Origin: Cystobacter fuscus DSM 2262
Lineage (GTDB): Bacteria > Myxococcota > Myxococcia > Myxococcales > Myxococcaceae
NCBI RefSeq assembly: GCF_000335475.2
Contig: NZ_ANAH02000009.1
Coordinates: forward strand, 372,001-436,000
Length of the DNA stretch: 64,000 nucleotides
Reading direction: 5' to 3'
Below, in pieces: positions 47,159 to 56,160 of this stretch; the stretch's first letter is position 1; each line of letters starts with the position of its first letter. The translations under genes were made by a program, and so were the position numbers. Below the pieces are notes generated by a model. The model saw only the letters and a program-made list of their open reading frames with translations, was not told the origin of the DNA and did not search any database.

Positions 47159-50100
47159 ATGAGCCATCGCCGTCAAAGCACAACGCCTTCGCTCCCACTA
47201 AGCACGCTGGATGGAAGATCCTTCGGTCGTCCGGGGGACGAGTTCGAGGAGAATCTCGAGGGCAAGTGGATTCCCCAGGCGGACGACTACACCCGGATCA
47301 TCGCGCTCGTGAAACGCATCGAGCAGGGTCTTTCCGTCGATGCGGAGGGACTTGGGATCGCCCCGCGGCAGGTGGATTACTACACCCAGGCCGCGCAGAT
47401 TCTCGGTCTCGTCTCGGCGAAGAACCGGCTGCTCGCGGCGGGCCGGGCGCTGTTGTCTCTCCAGGATGATCCCACACGCCGTGCGCGGTTGGCACTCGCA
47501 TTCGAGAACAGCCGATGCGGTCGCGCGTGGACAAAATGGTTTGGTGTGACCAGTCTGGCCGAGGTCAATCCCAAGAGCGCGACGGAATTCATCACCGCCA
47601 GAACTGACCTCGGCGGTGCAACCGTGGGCCGCCGTGCCTCCACGCTGGAGACGTGGATGGATGCCTGGATGTATTTCCATCCAGCGGTGCAGAAAGACCG
47701 CGATCCCGCGCAAGCCCGGAAAGCCCATGCCTTGGGACACACGGCGGTGCTGGATAGCGGTCAATCCCGGCTGGTTGTCCAGGCACTGGGTCCGGGAACG
47801 TCCTTGCTGCGATGCGCAACGGCTTACCTCTCCGTTGGAGGCTACGAGCTGCTCGTCGAACCGTTGAGAGAGGCGGAACTGCGTCTGCTTGTCGGCTCGG
47901 ATTCAGCCTTCACGAGTGTCAGCCAAATCATCACGGACTTCCGCCGGAGCATCACGGAAGGGGTTCCGACGCTCGATAAAAAAGAAGCCATCCAGGATCT
48001 TCAGCGTGGCGTCGTCACCGGGCGGGTCAAGGTTCGGATTTTCGACCCACGCTACAAGCCACGACTTCATGCGAAGATATACATCTTCGATGAGTACGCG
48101 GCTTATGTCGCGTCCGCGAATCTCTCCAAGAGCGGTCTACAAACCAATATCGAGGGGGGATTCAGCGTCCGCGAGCCCGACGCCATCGCATACTACCGCA
48201 ACCAGTTCGATTCCTTGTTCCAGAAAGGGGTGGAACTGACGCAAGAGGTGCTGCGTGAACTGGAGGAGAGCTGGGCCTTCGCGCCGCTGACGACGCCTTA
48301 TCTCCTTTACCTTCGGGTATTGATTGAGCTGTTTCCAGGAGTTCCTGAACTCACCCGGGAGACGCAGCGGCGGCTCGCGGACTATCAAGAGTTGACGGTG
48401 GGCGCGGTGCTGCGCGCCCTGGTCGAACAGCGGGGGGCGCTGTTGATTTCTCCCACGGGCACAGGCAAGACGGTCATGGCCTGTTACGCCGCTAAGGTTC
48501 TGTTCTTGCGGCGGGATGTCCAGCGCATCATCGTCATCTGCCCGAATGCTCGGCTTCATCGAATGTGGGAGGAGGAGTTTCACCGCTTCGGGCTCCCGGT
48601 GAAGGTGGTGACGCATGGCATCGTCCAGGGCAAGGGAGCTCCTGCGGAAGGTCACGCAACTCGTCTTGGCCGGATTCATGGCGGCGCACGTGAAACGGAT
48701 CTCGTCATCGTCGATGAGTGCCACGCCTTCAGGAACGTGCGAACGAATGGGTTCGAGAACCTGAACTCCCTGTTGGACCGACGCGAAGGCCCCGGCGTAC
48801 CCCGTCTGCTGCTTCTCTCCGCGACGCCCATGAGCAGGGGCCTGGATGATCTGAACGCGCTGCTCCAATTGGTCTCCGAGCCTCCTCTGGAGAAAATCGA
48901 GGATCTCGTGAGCGCGCGCCGGGTCGTGAACATCACACTTCCCTTCATCATCAAGCGCTTCGGTATCAAGAAATCAGGCCATTCTGGAGGGGGGCTCCGG
49001 TTCGGGAATGAGGTAAGGTATTTTGGCCGGATTCAAGTTCGTACCCTGTCGTATCAGTCGCCTGCGGAGCAGGTGTTCGATCTCATCTCCAAGATGGACT
49101 TTCGTTTCCGGTGGCTTCCAGATGAGATGGAGGAATTGAGGGCGGCGGGTGACGTCGCATTCCCCCAGGGAGAGATCGTCGAATCAGCAGCATTCCTCAA
49201 GCTGCTCTTGCTGCGAAGAGCGGAAAGCAGTCCTGGAGCCATCAGGCAGACGATTGATCGCTTGTTGGCGTCGGACGAGAGCAGGTTGGCTCCTGAATCC
49301 CGGGAGGAACTCAATGCGAATCTGCGAGAACTGCGACGACTGACGCAATCCACTGTGAACGATACGAAGCTGACGGAACTCGTGCGTGTGCTCAAGGAGC
49401 GTGTTGGTCGGCGACGTGTGCTTGTCTTTTCGCTCTGGACGGATACGGTTGAGTATCTCGTGTCCGCGCTGTCCAGGGAGTTGCCTGGGGCGAAGATCGA
49501 GGCGTTGACGGGTAGACTCAACACGAAGGAGCGCGGGCGGTTGATTCGACGCTTCGCGCCATCCGCTCAGGGACGTTCGCGCCGCGTGAGACACGACGAT
49601 ATCGATGTTCTTGTCGCCACAGACGCCATCGCCGAGGGTGAAAACCTTCAGGATGCGGATGTCGTTGTCAATTACGATTTGCCGTGGACCCCTCTCTGTC
49701 TGATCCAACGGGTCGGGCGTGTGGATCGACCCACGAAGAAGCTGAGAGACATCGAGGTCTTGAACTTCTATCCAGAGAACGAGCTTTTCGAGCAGTTGTT
49801 GCAACTCCGGCGGAGATTGGAAGATCGCTCCAGGATGTACGAGAAGATGTCGCGGACTCAAGTCGTCGGAGAGACCGAGCGGAACCTCGCCCATGTGGAT
49901 GAGAACGACATCGGGCTGATTTGCGAGTTCTACAAGTCCGCCGTCGACTTTGAGCGGATCCGCGAGAAGTGCACACGCGTGCCGACATCGGCGTATCTGC
50001 TCGACAGGGCAGGGGCGTCGAAGCGTGACGTGACTCGGGCCAGCTCACTGCCCATCGGTGTCTGTTCGTGTCGGAGCGGACCCCGGCCTGGAATCTTCGC

Positions 50101-50371
50101 GCTCCTGCGGATGGGGACAGAGTTGCGATGCGTCTTCTGGCCTGCGGACGGCGGTCCCCCCGAGGAGTCTCCTGGAAATCAGGCTCACGACTTGCTTCTC
50201 GAATACGTCCGGGTTTCTCCCGAGACAGCTCAGCTCGACGAACCATCCACCTTCAGGCAAGAACTCGAGGCCCTCGTCCAGCAATGGGCGGAGAACCACC
50301 GGCCGAAGGGTGATGAAGTCTCGGTCGTTTGCGCCGAGTCCATCGTGCCAAAGCGTACGGACATGCCTTGA
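47159..50371 (+). CDS. PLD-nuclease/SF2-helicase fusion (candidate defence protein)
   Basis: 1,070 residues. N-terminal region (about 25-190) has RQVDYYTQAAQILGLV, like the small helical domain at the front of some restriction enzymes. PLD-type nuclease domain about 200-350 with a single H-x-K site, His304/Lys306, followed by ASANLSKSG. SF2 helicase core: motif I SPTGTGKT with Lys437, motif II Asp519-Glu520 in DECH, motif III LLSATPMSRG, and the C-terminal lobe with LIQRVGRVDR. Such nuclease-helicase fusions are known from phage-defence islands. The start is fixed by GAGGGGAAG 9 bases before ATG 47159; a TTG eight codons earlier is less likely. Codons are AT-richer than neighbours (for example aaa/gat use), suggesting transfer. 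No methylase or second subunit adjoins. Confidence 0.88.
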   Translation: MSHRRQSTTPSLPLSTLDGRSFGRPGDEFEENLEGKWIPQADDYTRIIALVKRIEQGLSVDAEGLGIAPRQVDYYTQAAQILGLVSAKNRLLAAGRALLSLQDDPTRRARLALAFENSRCGRAWTKWFGVTSLAEVNPKSATEFITARTDLGGATVGRRASTLETWMDAWMYFHPAVQKDRDPAQARKAHALGHTAVLDSGQSRLVVQALGPGTSLLRCATAYLSVGGYELLVEPLREAELRLLVGSDSAFTSVSQIITDFRRSITEGVPTLDKKEAIQDLQRGVVTGRVKVRIFDPRYKPRLHAKIYIFDEYAAYVASANLSKSGLQTNIEGGFSVREPDAIAYYRNQFDSLFQKGVELTQEVLRELEESWAFAPLTTPYLLYLRVLIELFPGVPELTRETQRRLADYQELTVGAVLRALVEQRGALLISPTGTGKTVMACYAAKVLFLRRDVQRIIVICPNARLHRMWEEEFHRFGLPVKVVTHGIVQGKGAPAEGHATRLGRIHGGARETDLVIVDECHAFRNVRTNGFENLNSLLDRREGPGVPRLLLLSATPMSRGLDDLNALLQLVSEPPLEKIEDLVSARRVVNITLPFIIKRFGIKKSGHSGGGLRFGNEVRYFGRIQVRTLSYQSPAEQVFDLISKMDFRFRWLPDEMEELRAAGDVAFPQGEIVESAAFLKLLLLRRAESSPGAIRQTIDRLLASDESRLAPESREELNANLRELRRLTQSTVNDTKLTELVRVLKERVGRRRVLVFSLWTDTVEYLVSALSRELPGAKIEALTGRLNTKERGRLIRRFAPSAQGRSRRVRHDDIDVLVATDAIAEGENLQDADVVVNYDLPWTPLCLIQRVGRVDRPTKKLRDIEVLNFYPENELFEQLLQLRRRLEDRSRMYEKMSRTQVVGETERNLAHVDENDIGLICEFYKSAVDFERIREKCTRVPTSAYLLDRAGASKRDVTRASSLPIGVCSCRSGPRPGIFALLRMGTELRCVFWPADGGPPEESPGNQAHDLLLEYVRVSPETAQLDEPSTFRQELEALVQQWAENHRPKGDEVSVVCAESIVPKRTDMP

Positions 50372-50483
50372 GCGTGTCAGGGGCGATCATTCTCCAGCCC
50401 CGGCTCCGCCCCCGCTTGAGGAAGCGGCAGGCCGCGCTCCAGGCCCACGGCGAAGGCGAGTCTGCAGGGCGAGCGCGGCACCA

Positions 50484-50590
50484 ATCAGCATGTGGGGCCC
50501 CACCGTGCTCGAGCCGGGCCAATGGTATCATGCCGCCGCGGTGTTCAAGCACAACGACAAGGTCTACCTCTATCTCAACGTTCGATGCGT
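50484..50590 (+). pseudogene. LamG/concanavalin-like domain fragment
   Basis: In-frame residues read MWGPTVLEPGQWYHAA and then VFKHNDKVYLYLN, matching the core strands of LamG-type jelly-roll domains (PGQWYHVAAVYD...YVNG). About 35 residues are left, with no start, signal or continuation on either side. A scrap of a once larger surface or secreted protein. Confidence 0.55.
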
Positions 50591-50631
50591 CGAATCGCTG
50601 TCGAGCGGCTCTGGAACTTCCAGACTCCACC

Positions 50632-51531
50632 CTACGCCGATTTCCGCTGACTCAGCGCCACGCTTCCCAGGATCAGCGCGCCCGCGCTCAACATGGTGCC
50701 CGTCAGCGGCTCGCCCAGCATCAGCCAGGCCCAGGCCACGGCGAACAGCGGCACGAGGTAGGTGACGGTGACCGCGCGCGCCGCGCCGATGCGCTGGATG
50801 AGGCGGTAGTACAAGGTGTACGCGATGCCGGAGCAGATGACGCCGAGCGCCGCGGCCGACAGCCACGACACCGCCGGGATGGGATGCGACGGCCACGTGG
50901 CGACCGCGAACGGCAGCGTCAGCAATGCCGCGCAGGACAGCGTGGCCGCGGCGACCGCGCCAGCCGGCAGGCCGGTGAGATGACGTCGCACCATGTTCGC
51001 GCCAATGCCATAGAGGAACGCGGCCGTCGTGCCCGCCGCCACCGCCCAGCCGATGCTCGCGCCCCCGACCTTGCCGCTGGCCAGCACCACCACGCCGGCG
51101 AAGCCCGCGAACAGCGCCACCGCACGCCGCTTGCCGATGCGCTCCCCGTAGAACAGGAACGCCACCAGGGCGGTGAACAGCACCGTCATGCTGTTGGTGA
51201 TCGCTCCGATGCCGGCCGGTGCACGTTGCGCCGCCCAGGCGAACAGCGAGAACGGCACCGCGGAGTTGATCACGCCGATCAGCGCCAGCTTTGGCCACAG
51301 CTTCGGACCGAAGGCCGCGCGCGCTCGCCACAGGAAGGGCATCAGCACGAGCGCTCCCAGGGCGAGCCGGAGCTCGACCAGGGGCAGCGCGCCAAAGTCC
51401 CTGGCGGCGATGCGCATGAACATGAAGGATGCACCCCAGATGGCGCCAAGCAGGCCCAGCTCGAGCGGCGTGAGCCACGCTCCTGCCAGGGGGGAAGGGG
51501 ATGTCGTACGGGCGAGCGCGGGAGAGCTCAT
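50632..51531 (-). CDS. DMT-superfamily exporter (EamA type)
   Basis: 299 residues with ten predicted membrane helices in two EamA repeats (about 20-140 and 165-285); typical motif GAIWGASFMFMR near the start and FLFYGERIG at the end of the first repeat. Members export amino acids, metabolites or drugs. Start at 51531 chosen: the earlier Met (51573) would place the ATG beside the palindrome that likely serves as operator. Divergent from a LysR gene, the usual arrangement for a regulator controlling its transporter. Confidence 0.88.
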   Translation of the reverse strand: MSSPALARTTSPSPLAGAWLTPLELGLLGAIWGASFMFMRIAARDFGALPLVELRLALGALVLMPFLWRARAAFGPKLWPKLALIGVINSAVPFSLFAWAAQRAPAGIGAITNSMTVLFTALVAFLFYGERIGKRRAVALFAGFAGVVVLASGKVGGASIGWAVAAGTTAAFLYGIGANMVRRHLTGLPAGAVAAATLSCAALLTLPFAVATWPSHPIPAVSWLSAAALGVICSGIAYTLYYRLIQRIGAARAVTVTYLVPLFAVAWAWLMLGEPLTGTMLSAGALILGSVALSQRKSA

Positions 51532-51573
51532 GGGGGTTGCCGGGTCCTTGGAAGGGAGGAAAGGCGGCGCCAT

Positions 51574-51594
51574 GACAACAATGAAGTTGTTGTC
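51574..51594. promoter_or_regulatory. perfect palindrome between divergent DMT and LysR genes
   Basis: GACAACAA (51574-51581) and TTGTTGTC (51587-51594) are perfect inverted repeats with 5 bases between, in the shared promoter region. Good candidate for the LysR recognition site. Confidence 0.65.
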
Positions 51595-51675
51595 TGATGG
51601 CCATTGTCGCCACCCGGGCCCAGGTCACAAGCGCATCCTTTTGAGGTCAGCCACAAATGTGATTTGAGGCTCGCC

Positions 51676-52569
51676 ATGACCCTGCCGACGGACTGGCTCC
51701 CGGCCCTGGCGGCGTTCGAGTCCGCTGCCCGCCACCAGAACTTCGCCCACGCGGCGGAAGAGCTGCACCTGACCGCCAGCGCGGTCAGTCACCATGTGCG
51801 CAAGCTGGAAGCACAGCTCGGCGTCGCGCTGTTCCAGCGGCACGCGCGTGGCGTGTCGTTGACGGCCGAAGGTCGCCGGCTCGCCGATGCCGCCAGCAGC
51901 GCGCTGAGCGACATGGACGTCGTCCTGCGCGGACTGCGCGCCGCTCGCGACGAGCACGACCGCGTACGCATCACCACCCTGCACTCGCTGACCTACACCT
52001 GGCTGCTGCCGCGCCTGCCGCGGTTCATCGCCGCGCATCCGCACATCCGTCTCCACGTCGACACCGAATTGGTGCTGACTCGCTTCGACGAAGCAGGCCC
52101 CGATCTCGGCATTCGCTATGGCCAGGGCCATTGGCCGGGATTGACCGCGCACCACCTGATGGACGACGCACTGTTCCCGGTGGCCTCACCGGCGTTGGCC
52201 GGTATCGAGGGCATCCACGAAGCGGCCGACATCGCGAAGCTGCCGCTGGTCTCGGACCTCGCGCTCCAGGGCTGGCAGGACTGGTTCCGCGCCGCGGGCG
52301 TGCGCGGTGCCCGGCTCGATGAGCGTCATGGCTTCAGCGACACCACCAATGCGCTGATGGCCGCGGTGCATGGCCTGGGCGCGGTGCTCGCGCGCGAGCA
52401 GATCATCGCGCCCTACCTCGCCGACGGCCGCCTCGTGCGACTCCCCGGGCCGACCATGCCGGCGCGCTTCGGCTACTACGTGGTGTATCCCGCACATCGA
52501 CGGCTGCGGTCGGCGGCTCGCGCCTTCGTCGATTGGCTGCTGGAGCAGCCGGGGCAGCCCGACAGGTAG
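51676..52569 (+). CDS. LysR-family transcriptional regulator, GcvA-like
   Basis: 297 residues. Winged helix-turn-helix at about 5-65 (FAHAAEELHLTASAVSHHVR); the two-lobed effector-binding domain covers about 90-290. The opening LPALAAFESAARHQNF is characteristic of the GcvA subgroup. It likely controls the divergent exporter through the palindrome between them. No clear effector can be predicted. Codon use of this pair resembles that of gamma-proteobacteria such as Lysobacter to my eye, not calculated. Confidence 0.9.
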   Translation: MTLPTDWLPALAAFESAARHQNFAHAAEELHLTASAVSHHVRKLEAQLGVALFQRHARGVSLTAEGRRLADAASSALSDMDVVLRGLRAARDEHDRVRITTLHSLTYTWLLPRLPRFIAAHPHIRLHVDTELVLTRFDEAGPDLGIRYGQGHWPGLTAHHLMDDALFPVASPALAGIEGIHEAADIAKLPLVSDLALQGWQDWFRAAGVRGARLDERHGFSDTTNALMAAVHGLGAVLAREQIIAPYLADGRLVRLPGPTMPARFGYYVVYPAHRRLRSAARAFVDWLLEQPGQPDR

Positions 52570-52680
52570 CCCGCGAGGACCCCTCCGCGGCCGGACCACC
52601 CGCATCGGCTCGTTCTCGGCTTTTCTCGCTCCGGTGGACGGAAGAGAGCCCGTGGAGAGCGCGCCCGCCGGGCTCTCGTG

Positions 52681-53511
52681 TCAGGGATGCGCGTTGGCGA
52701 TGCCGAGGTACTCGCCGAGCCGAAGCTCGACCTCGAGGCCTTTCTCGGCGAACTGCCTGCCAAGCCGCGCGAAGCCCGCCTGGAAGCCCGGTCCAGCCAG
52801 CGAACTCGTGTACTCCGCATATGCCGTGGCAAAATCAGCGTCCGGAGGCAGTGACGCCCGGTTGACTTGCGCCTTGGCGGCAGCCACGACGGCCTTGTCG
52901 AAGGAGGCGACGCGGGTCGCGAGCCTTTCCACGAATCGATCGAGCTCGGCGTCGGGCAAGGTTCGTGTGACCCAGCCGTATCGCTCGGCAAGCTCGGCAT
53001 CGTAGTCCTGGCTGGTGACAATCGCCTCGAGGCCGCGGTCACGCCCGATGAGGCGTGGCAGACGTTCACTGCCACCCCCCCCTGGCAGGATGCCGGTGCC
53101 GACTTCCGGCTGCCCGAAGATGGCGTGCTCGCGGCTCGCGTAGCGCAAGTCGCACGCCAGAGCGAGTTCGTTGCCCCCTCCGCGCGTTCGTCCGCGGATC
53201 TTCGCGATGCTCAAGAAGGGAGCCTTCGAAAGGCGAATGACCAAGTCGACCCACAGGGGGACGGAGTCTGGGCCTGGTATGAATGGAAACTTGTCGGCTT
53301 GCCGAAGATCGAAGTGATTGAAGAAGAAGCCGCTGACGTTGCTCGTGAAGATGACAACCTGAACTCGAACGTCATTCTCGAGTTCATGGAGGATCTCGTG
53401 CAATCGTGTCACGGTCTCCGGCGCGATCACATTCGCGGGCGGATTCGCGAAGGTGATGGTGGCGATCTTCGGCGTTGATTTTTCGAAAATGATGGTGCTT
53501 TTCTCGCTCAT
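52681..53511 (-). CDS. enoyl-CoA hydratase/isomerase family protein
   Basis: 276 residues, crotonase fold. Both acidic residues expected of hydratases are present: Glu in GGGNELALACD and Glu in GQPEVGTGILPGGGG. The oxyanion-hole segment KIRGRTRGGG is intact. It would hydrate enoyl-CoA or act on a related acyl-CoA. Start at 53511 with AGGAG 7 bases upstream; the frame is open further without a site. It is preceded in the same direction by an alpha/beta hydrolase gene, 125 bases apart. Confidence 0.85.
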   Translation of the reverse strand: MSEKSTIIFEKSTPKIATITFANPPANVIAPETVTRLHEILHELENDVRVQVVIFTSNVSGFFFNHFDLRQADKFPFIPGPDSVPLWVDLVIRLSKAPFLSIAKIRGRTRGGGNELALACDLRYASREHAIFGQPEVGTGILPGGGGSERLPRLIGRDRGLEAIVTSQDYDAELAERYGWVTRTLPDAELDRFVERLATRVASFDKAVVAAAKAQVNRASLPPDADFATAYAEYTSSLAGPGFQAGFARLGRQFAEKGLEVELRLGEYLGIANAHP

Positions 53512-53636
53512 ATTGCGCTCCTGAGATGGCTGGATGTCGGCGCTCCGCGATGGACCGCCGAGGCGAAGTTCGAGGCGACTCCCGCGCTGGTCGCGACGGA
53601 CCAGCACGGAGCGCGCGCTTGCTTGCTACGGTGTGG

Positions 53637-54494
53637 CTAGCGACCGAGGAAGCGGTTCACGTCAGCGGCGAACTCTTGTGGATACTGGAACAAGAATGCG
53701 TGCCCAGCGTCCGGGTAGATTCGCAGCTGCGCATTCGGAAGATGCCTGGCCATCAGGTAGGAGTTCGCCGTTGGCACCATGATGTCGTTGTCTCCGTTGG
53801 CGACCAGCGTCGGCTGCTTGATCGCCGCGAGGCGCGAGAGTTTCGACGCGTCCGGGATACCCCAAGTCGAGATCGCGGTGAGATGCGCGTTGGCGGTATC
53901 CATGGTGACCGGGACGTCTCGATTGGCCTGACGCAGGCGGAGGCGTTGGATGAACTCGCGGCCCTTCGCGCGACTTGACTCCGTCTTCTCGAAGAAGATG
54001 GTGAGCATCGCCTCCGCGTCGATCGTCTCGCGGATCGCGATCTCGAGCACTTCTGGCACGTACATGTGCATGCCCTCGCCGCCTTGGGGGCCCGTTCCGG
54101 CGAGAACCAGGCGGCGTACTTGATGAGGCCTCATCAATGCGAACTCCTGCGCCACGAAGCCACCGAGCGAGAAGCCTAGGATGTCAAAGCGCGCGAGCTT
54201 GAGCGCATCGACGAAGGCGATTGCACCATGGGCCATCTCGGCGACCGTGTCAGGCGTCTTGCCGCTCGAGCCGGCGACGCCAACGTTGTCCATCAGGATG
54301 ACCTCGCGCTCCGTGGCGAGCGCATCGACGAGCGCCGGGTCCCAGTTGTCGAGATTGGCGCGATAGTGAACGAAGCACACGAGAGGCGTCGCCGCGCCGC
54401 CGGTCTTGCCGAAGCGCCGATAGGCATACCTCACGCCGTTTGCCGCTTCGATGGTCAGGTTTGGAGCAGTCAGTTGTCCGTCTTTCGTCGTCAT
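53637..54494 (-). CDS. alpha/beta hydrolase
   Basis: 285 residues, no signal peptide. Nucleophile elbow GFSLGG, acid in NGDNDIMVP, histidine in DAGHAF complete the triad; the oxyanion loop lies around CFVHYRAN. Typical of small esterases or peroxidase-like hydrolases acting on non-polar substrates. AAGGAC lies before the ATG. Probably one transcription unit with the enoyl-CoA hydratase downstream and the SDR remnant upstream. Confidence 0.85.
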   Translation of the reverse strand: MTTKDGQLTAPNLTIEAANGVRYAYRRFGKTGGAATPLVCFVHYRANLDNWDPALVDALATEREVILMDNVGVAGSSGKTPDTVAEMAHGAIAFVDALKLARFDILGFSLGGFVAQEFALMRPHQVRRLVLAGTGPQGGEGMHMYVPEVLEIAIRETIDAEAMLTIFFEKTESSRAKGREFIQRLRLRQANRDVPVTMDTANAHLTAISTWGIPDASKLSRLAAIKQPTLVANGDNDIMVPTANSYLMARHLPNAQLRIYPDAGHAFLFQYPQEFAADVNRFLGR

Positions 54495-54544
54495 ATTTCG
54501 TGTCCTTTCAGCCCGTGCATGGTTGAAGCGCTTGATGGAGTTCC

Positions 54545-54811
54545 TCATCCCCTTGGTGCCGAGGGGGCGCGGAGATACAGCCCACGCGACAGACCGTCTT
54601 TCACCGTCCTGGTGAGCTGATCGACGAGCACCTCGTCGGCCCCGGCCTCCACACCATCGAGCGCCAGTCGTGCGACCTCCTCGGCCGGCATCTTCGGCAC
54701 GTCGAGCCCGCGCACCATCTTGGCGCCGCGAGCGAGCAGCGCCCTCGTGAGGCTGAGGCCGAGGCCGCGATTGGCGCCTGTGACGAGTGCGACGGAGCGT
54801 CGGATGTTCAT
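54545..54811 (-). pseudogene. short-chain dehydrogenase with internal deletion
   Basis: 88 residues. The start ALVTGANRGLGLSL is the NAD-binding turn of an SDR, and the end MPAEEVARLALDGVEAG with DEVLVD is the C-terminal part of the same family. The central 140-150 residues with the catalytic Tyr-x3-Lys are missing and the two ends are joined in frame. It cannot be active as an SDR. Confidence 0.75.
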
Positions 54812-54884
54812 GACCTCCTTTTTGCAAGGACCGAGGCGCTCTGGCCAGTGGCGGTAACGACAACGTTCGGTCTATCCTTGCCAC

Positions 54885-55874
54885 ATGTTCGTGCACATGG
54901 TTCTCGAGGGTGTGGCCGACAGCGCGCTCGGCGTGGGGCTCGACGTCGTCGGCACGGCGGCGGAGCTCATCGGCGCCGGGCTCACGCTGTTGCCTCCTGG
55001 GACGAGGGAGATGCGCCAGCGTGTGGTGTCGCTCGACGGCCTGCCGGTGCGGTCCGCCGCCGGGCGGACGGTCGCGGTGGACGGCGCGTTCAGCCTTCGC
55101 GGGCTGCGCAAGGGGGATGTCGTCGTCTTGCCGGGGATGTTCGCGGCCAGTGGGCGAACCGTCGCGAAGTTGTTGGCCCGAGAGGACACACAACGCGCCG
55201 CGGACCTCCTCGCCAAGGCAGCTGACAAGGGCGTGATGCTCGCCGCGTCGTGCTCGGCCACGTTCGTGCTTGCCGCGTCGGGCCTCCTCGAGGGGCGGAC
55301 CGCGACGACAACGTGGTGGCTCGCCCCGCAGTTCGCTCGGATGTTTCCCAGGGTGTCGCTCTCGGCCGATCTCATGGTGGTCGACGCCGGGGAAATCCTC
55401 ACCGCCGGCTCCGCGCTGGCTCACGCGGATCTCATGCTCGCGCTCGTCGCACGGCTGGCGGGGCCTTCCGTGGCGCATCTCGTGACGCGCTACCTCGTCC
55501 TCGACGAGCGGCCCTCCCAGGCCCGCTATATGGTGATGGAGCATCTGCGCGTGTCCGACCCTGGGCTGCGAGCGGTCGAACGTTTCATCGCGCAAAATAT
55601 CGGTCGTCAGCTCTCTCTCGACGAGCTTGCCCGCGTGGCCGCGGTGTCTCCGCGGACGCTCGCTCGCCGGGTCCACGCGGGCCTCGGAGTGACGCCGCAC
55701 GAGCTCGTGCAACGCATCCGCGTGAGTCGCGCGGCACATCTTCTCGAGACGACGCACGCATCGGTCGACGAAATCGCCGCGCAGGTGGGCTACGCCGACG
55801 CCGCGGCTTTCCGACGCGTCTTTCGTCGATTCGCGGGTGAGTCGCCTCGCCGACGACGTGGGCCGGCCGCCTGA
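54885..55874 (+). CDS. GlxA-type AraC transcriptional regulator (DJ-1/PfpI + AraC)
   Basis: 329 residues. Residues 1-190 are a DJ-1/PfpI-like sensor domain with a Cys in AASCSATFVLA at the usual position; residues 225-325 hold two AraC helix-turn-helix motifs (LSLDELARVAAVSPRTLARR and VDEIAAQVGYADAAAFRRVF in two parts). It is divergent from the SDR/hydrolase/hydratase group with only 73 bases between, which suggests it regulates them. The ligand is not predictable. Confidence 0.9.
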   Translation: MFVHMVLEGVADSALGVGLDVVGTAAELIGAGLTLLPPGTREMRQRVVSLDGLPVRSAAGRTVAVDGAFSLRGLRKGDVVVLPGMFAASGRTVAKLLAREDTQRAADLLAKAADKGVMLAASCSATFVLAASGLLEGRTATTTWWLAPQFARMFPRVSLSADLMVVDAGEILTAGSALAHADLMLALVARLAGPSVAHLVTRYLVLDERPSQARYMVMEHLRVSDPGLRAVERFIAQNIGRQLSLDELARVAAVSPRTLARRVHAGLGVTPHELVQRIRVSRAAHLLETTHASVDEIAAQVGYADAAAFRRVFRRFAGESPRRRRGPAA

Positions 55875-56160
55875 GCTCCTCGACGCGGCGGCTCGAGTCG
55901 CGAAACGCGAGGACTGTCGGCCCCGACTGCCTGAGAAACAGGCGGAGGCGGTGGTTGCTGGACGCGCTGGTGGGGTTGGACAGGCTGACAGCTACGGCGG
56001 AACCGAAGCAGGGGTCGAGGTCCGGTGGGGGGCTCACATCATTCTCAGCGAGAGCCTGCTGACTGCGTGGTGTGAGTCGCCCGTGCACCGGGCTCCAGGG
56101 TTTGGTGGATAGACCCCGTGAGTTGGCTACACGGGCGGTGGCGTCCCCGTCGCGGCCGGG
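55875..56160. other. 286-base gap
   Basis: No gene supported. A short hairpin GCCTG-agaaa-CAGGC (55929-55943) may end transcription of the regulator gene; otherwise nothing recognisable. Confidence 0.3.
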
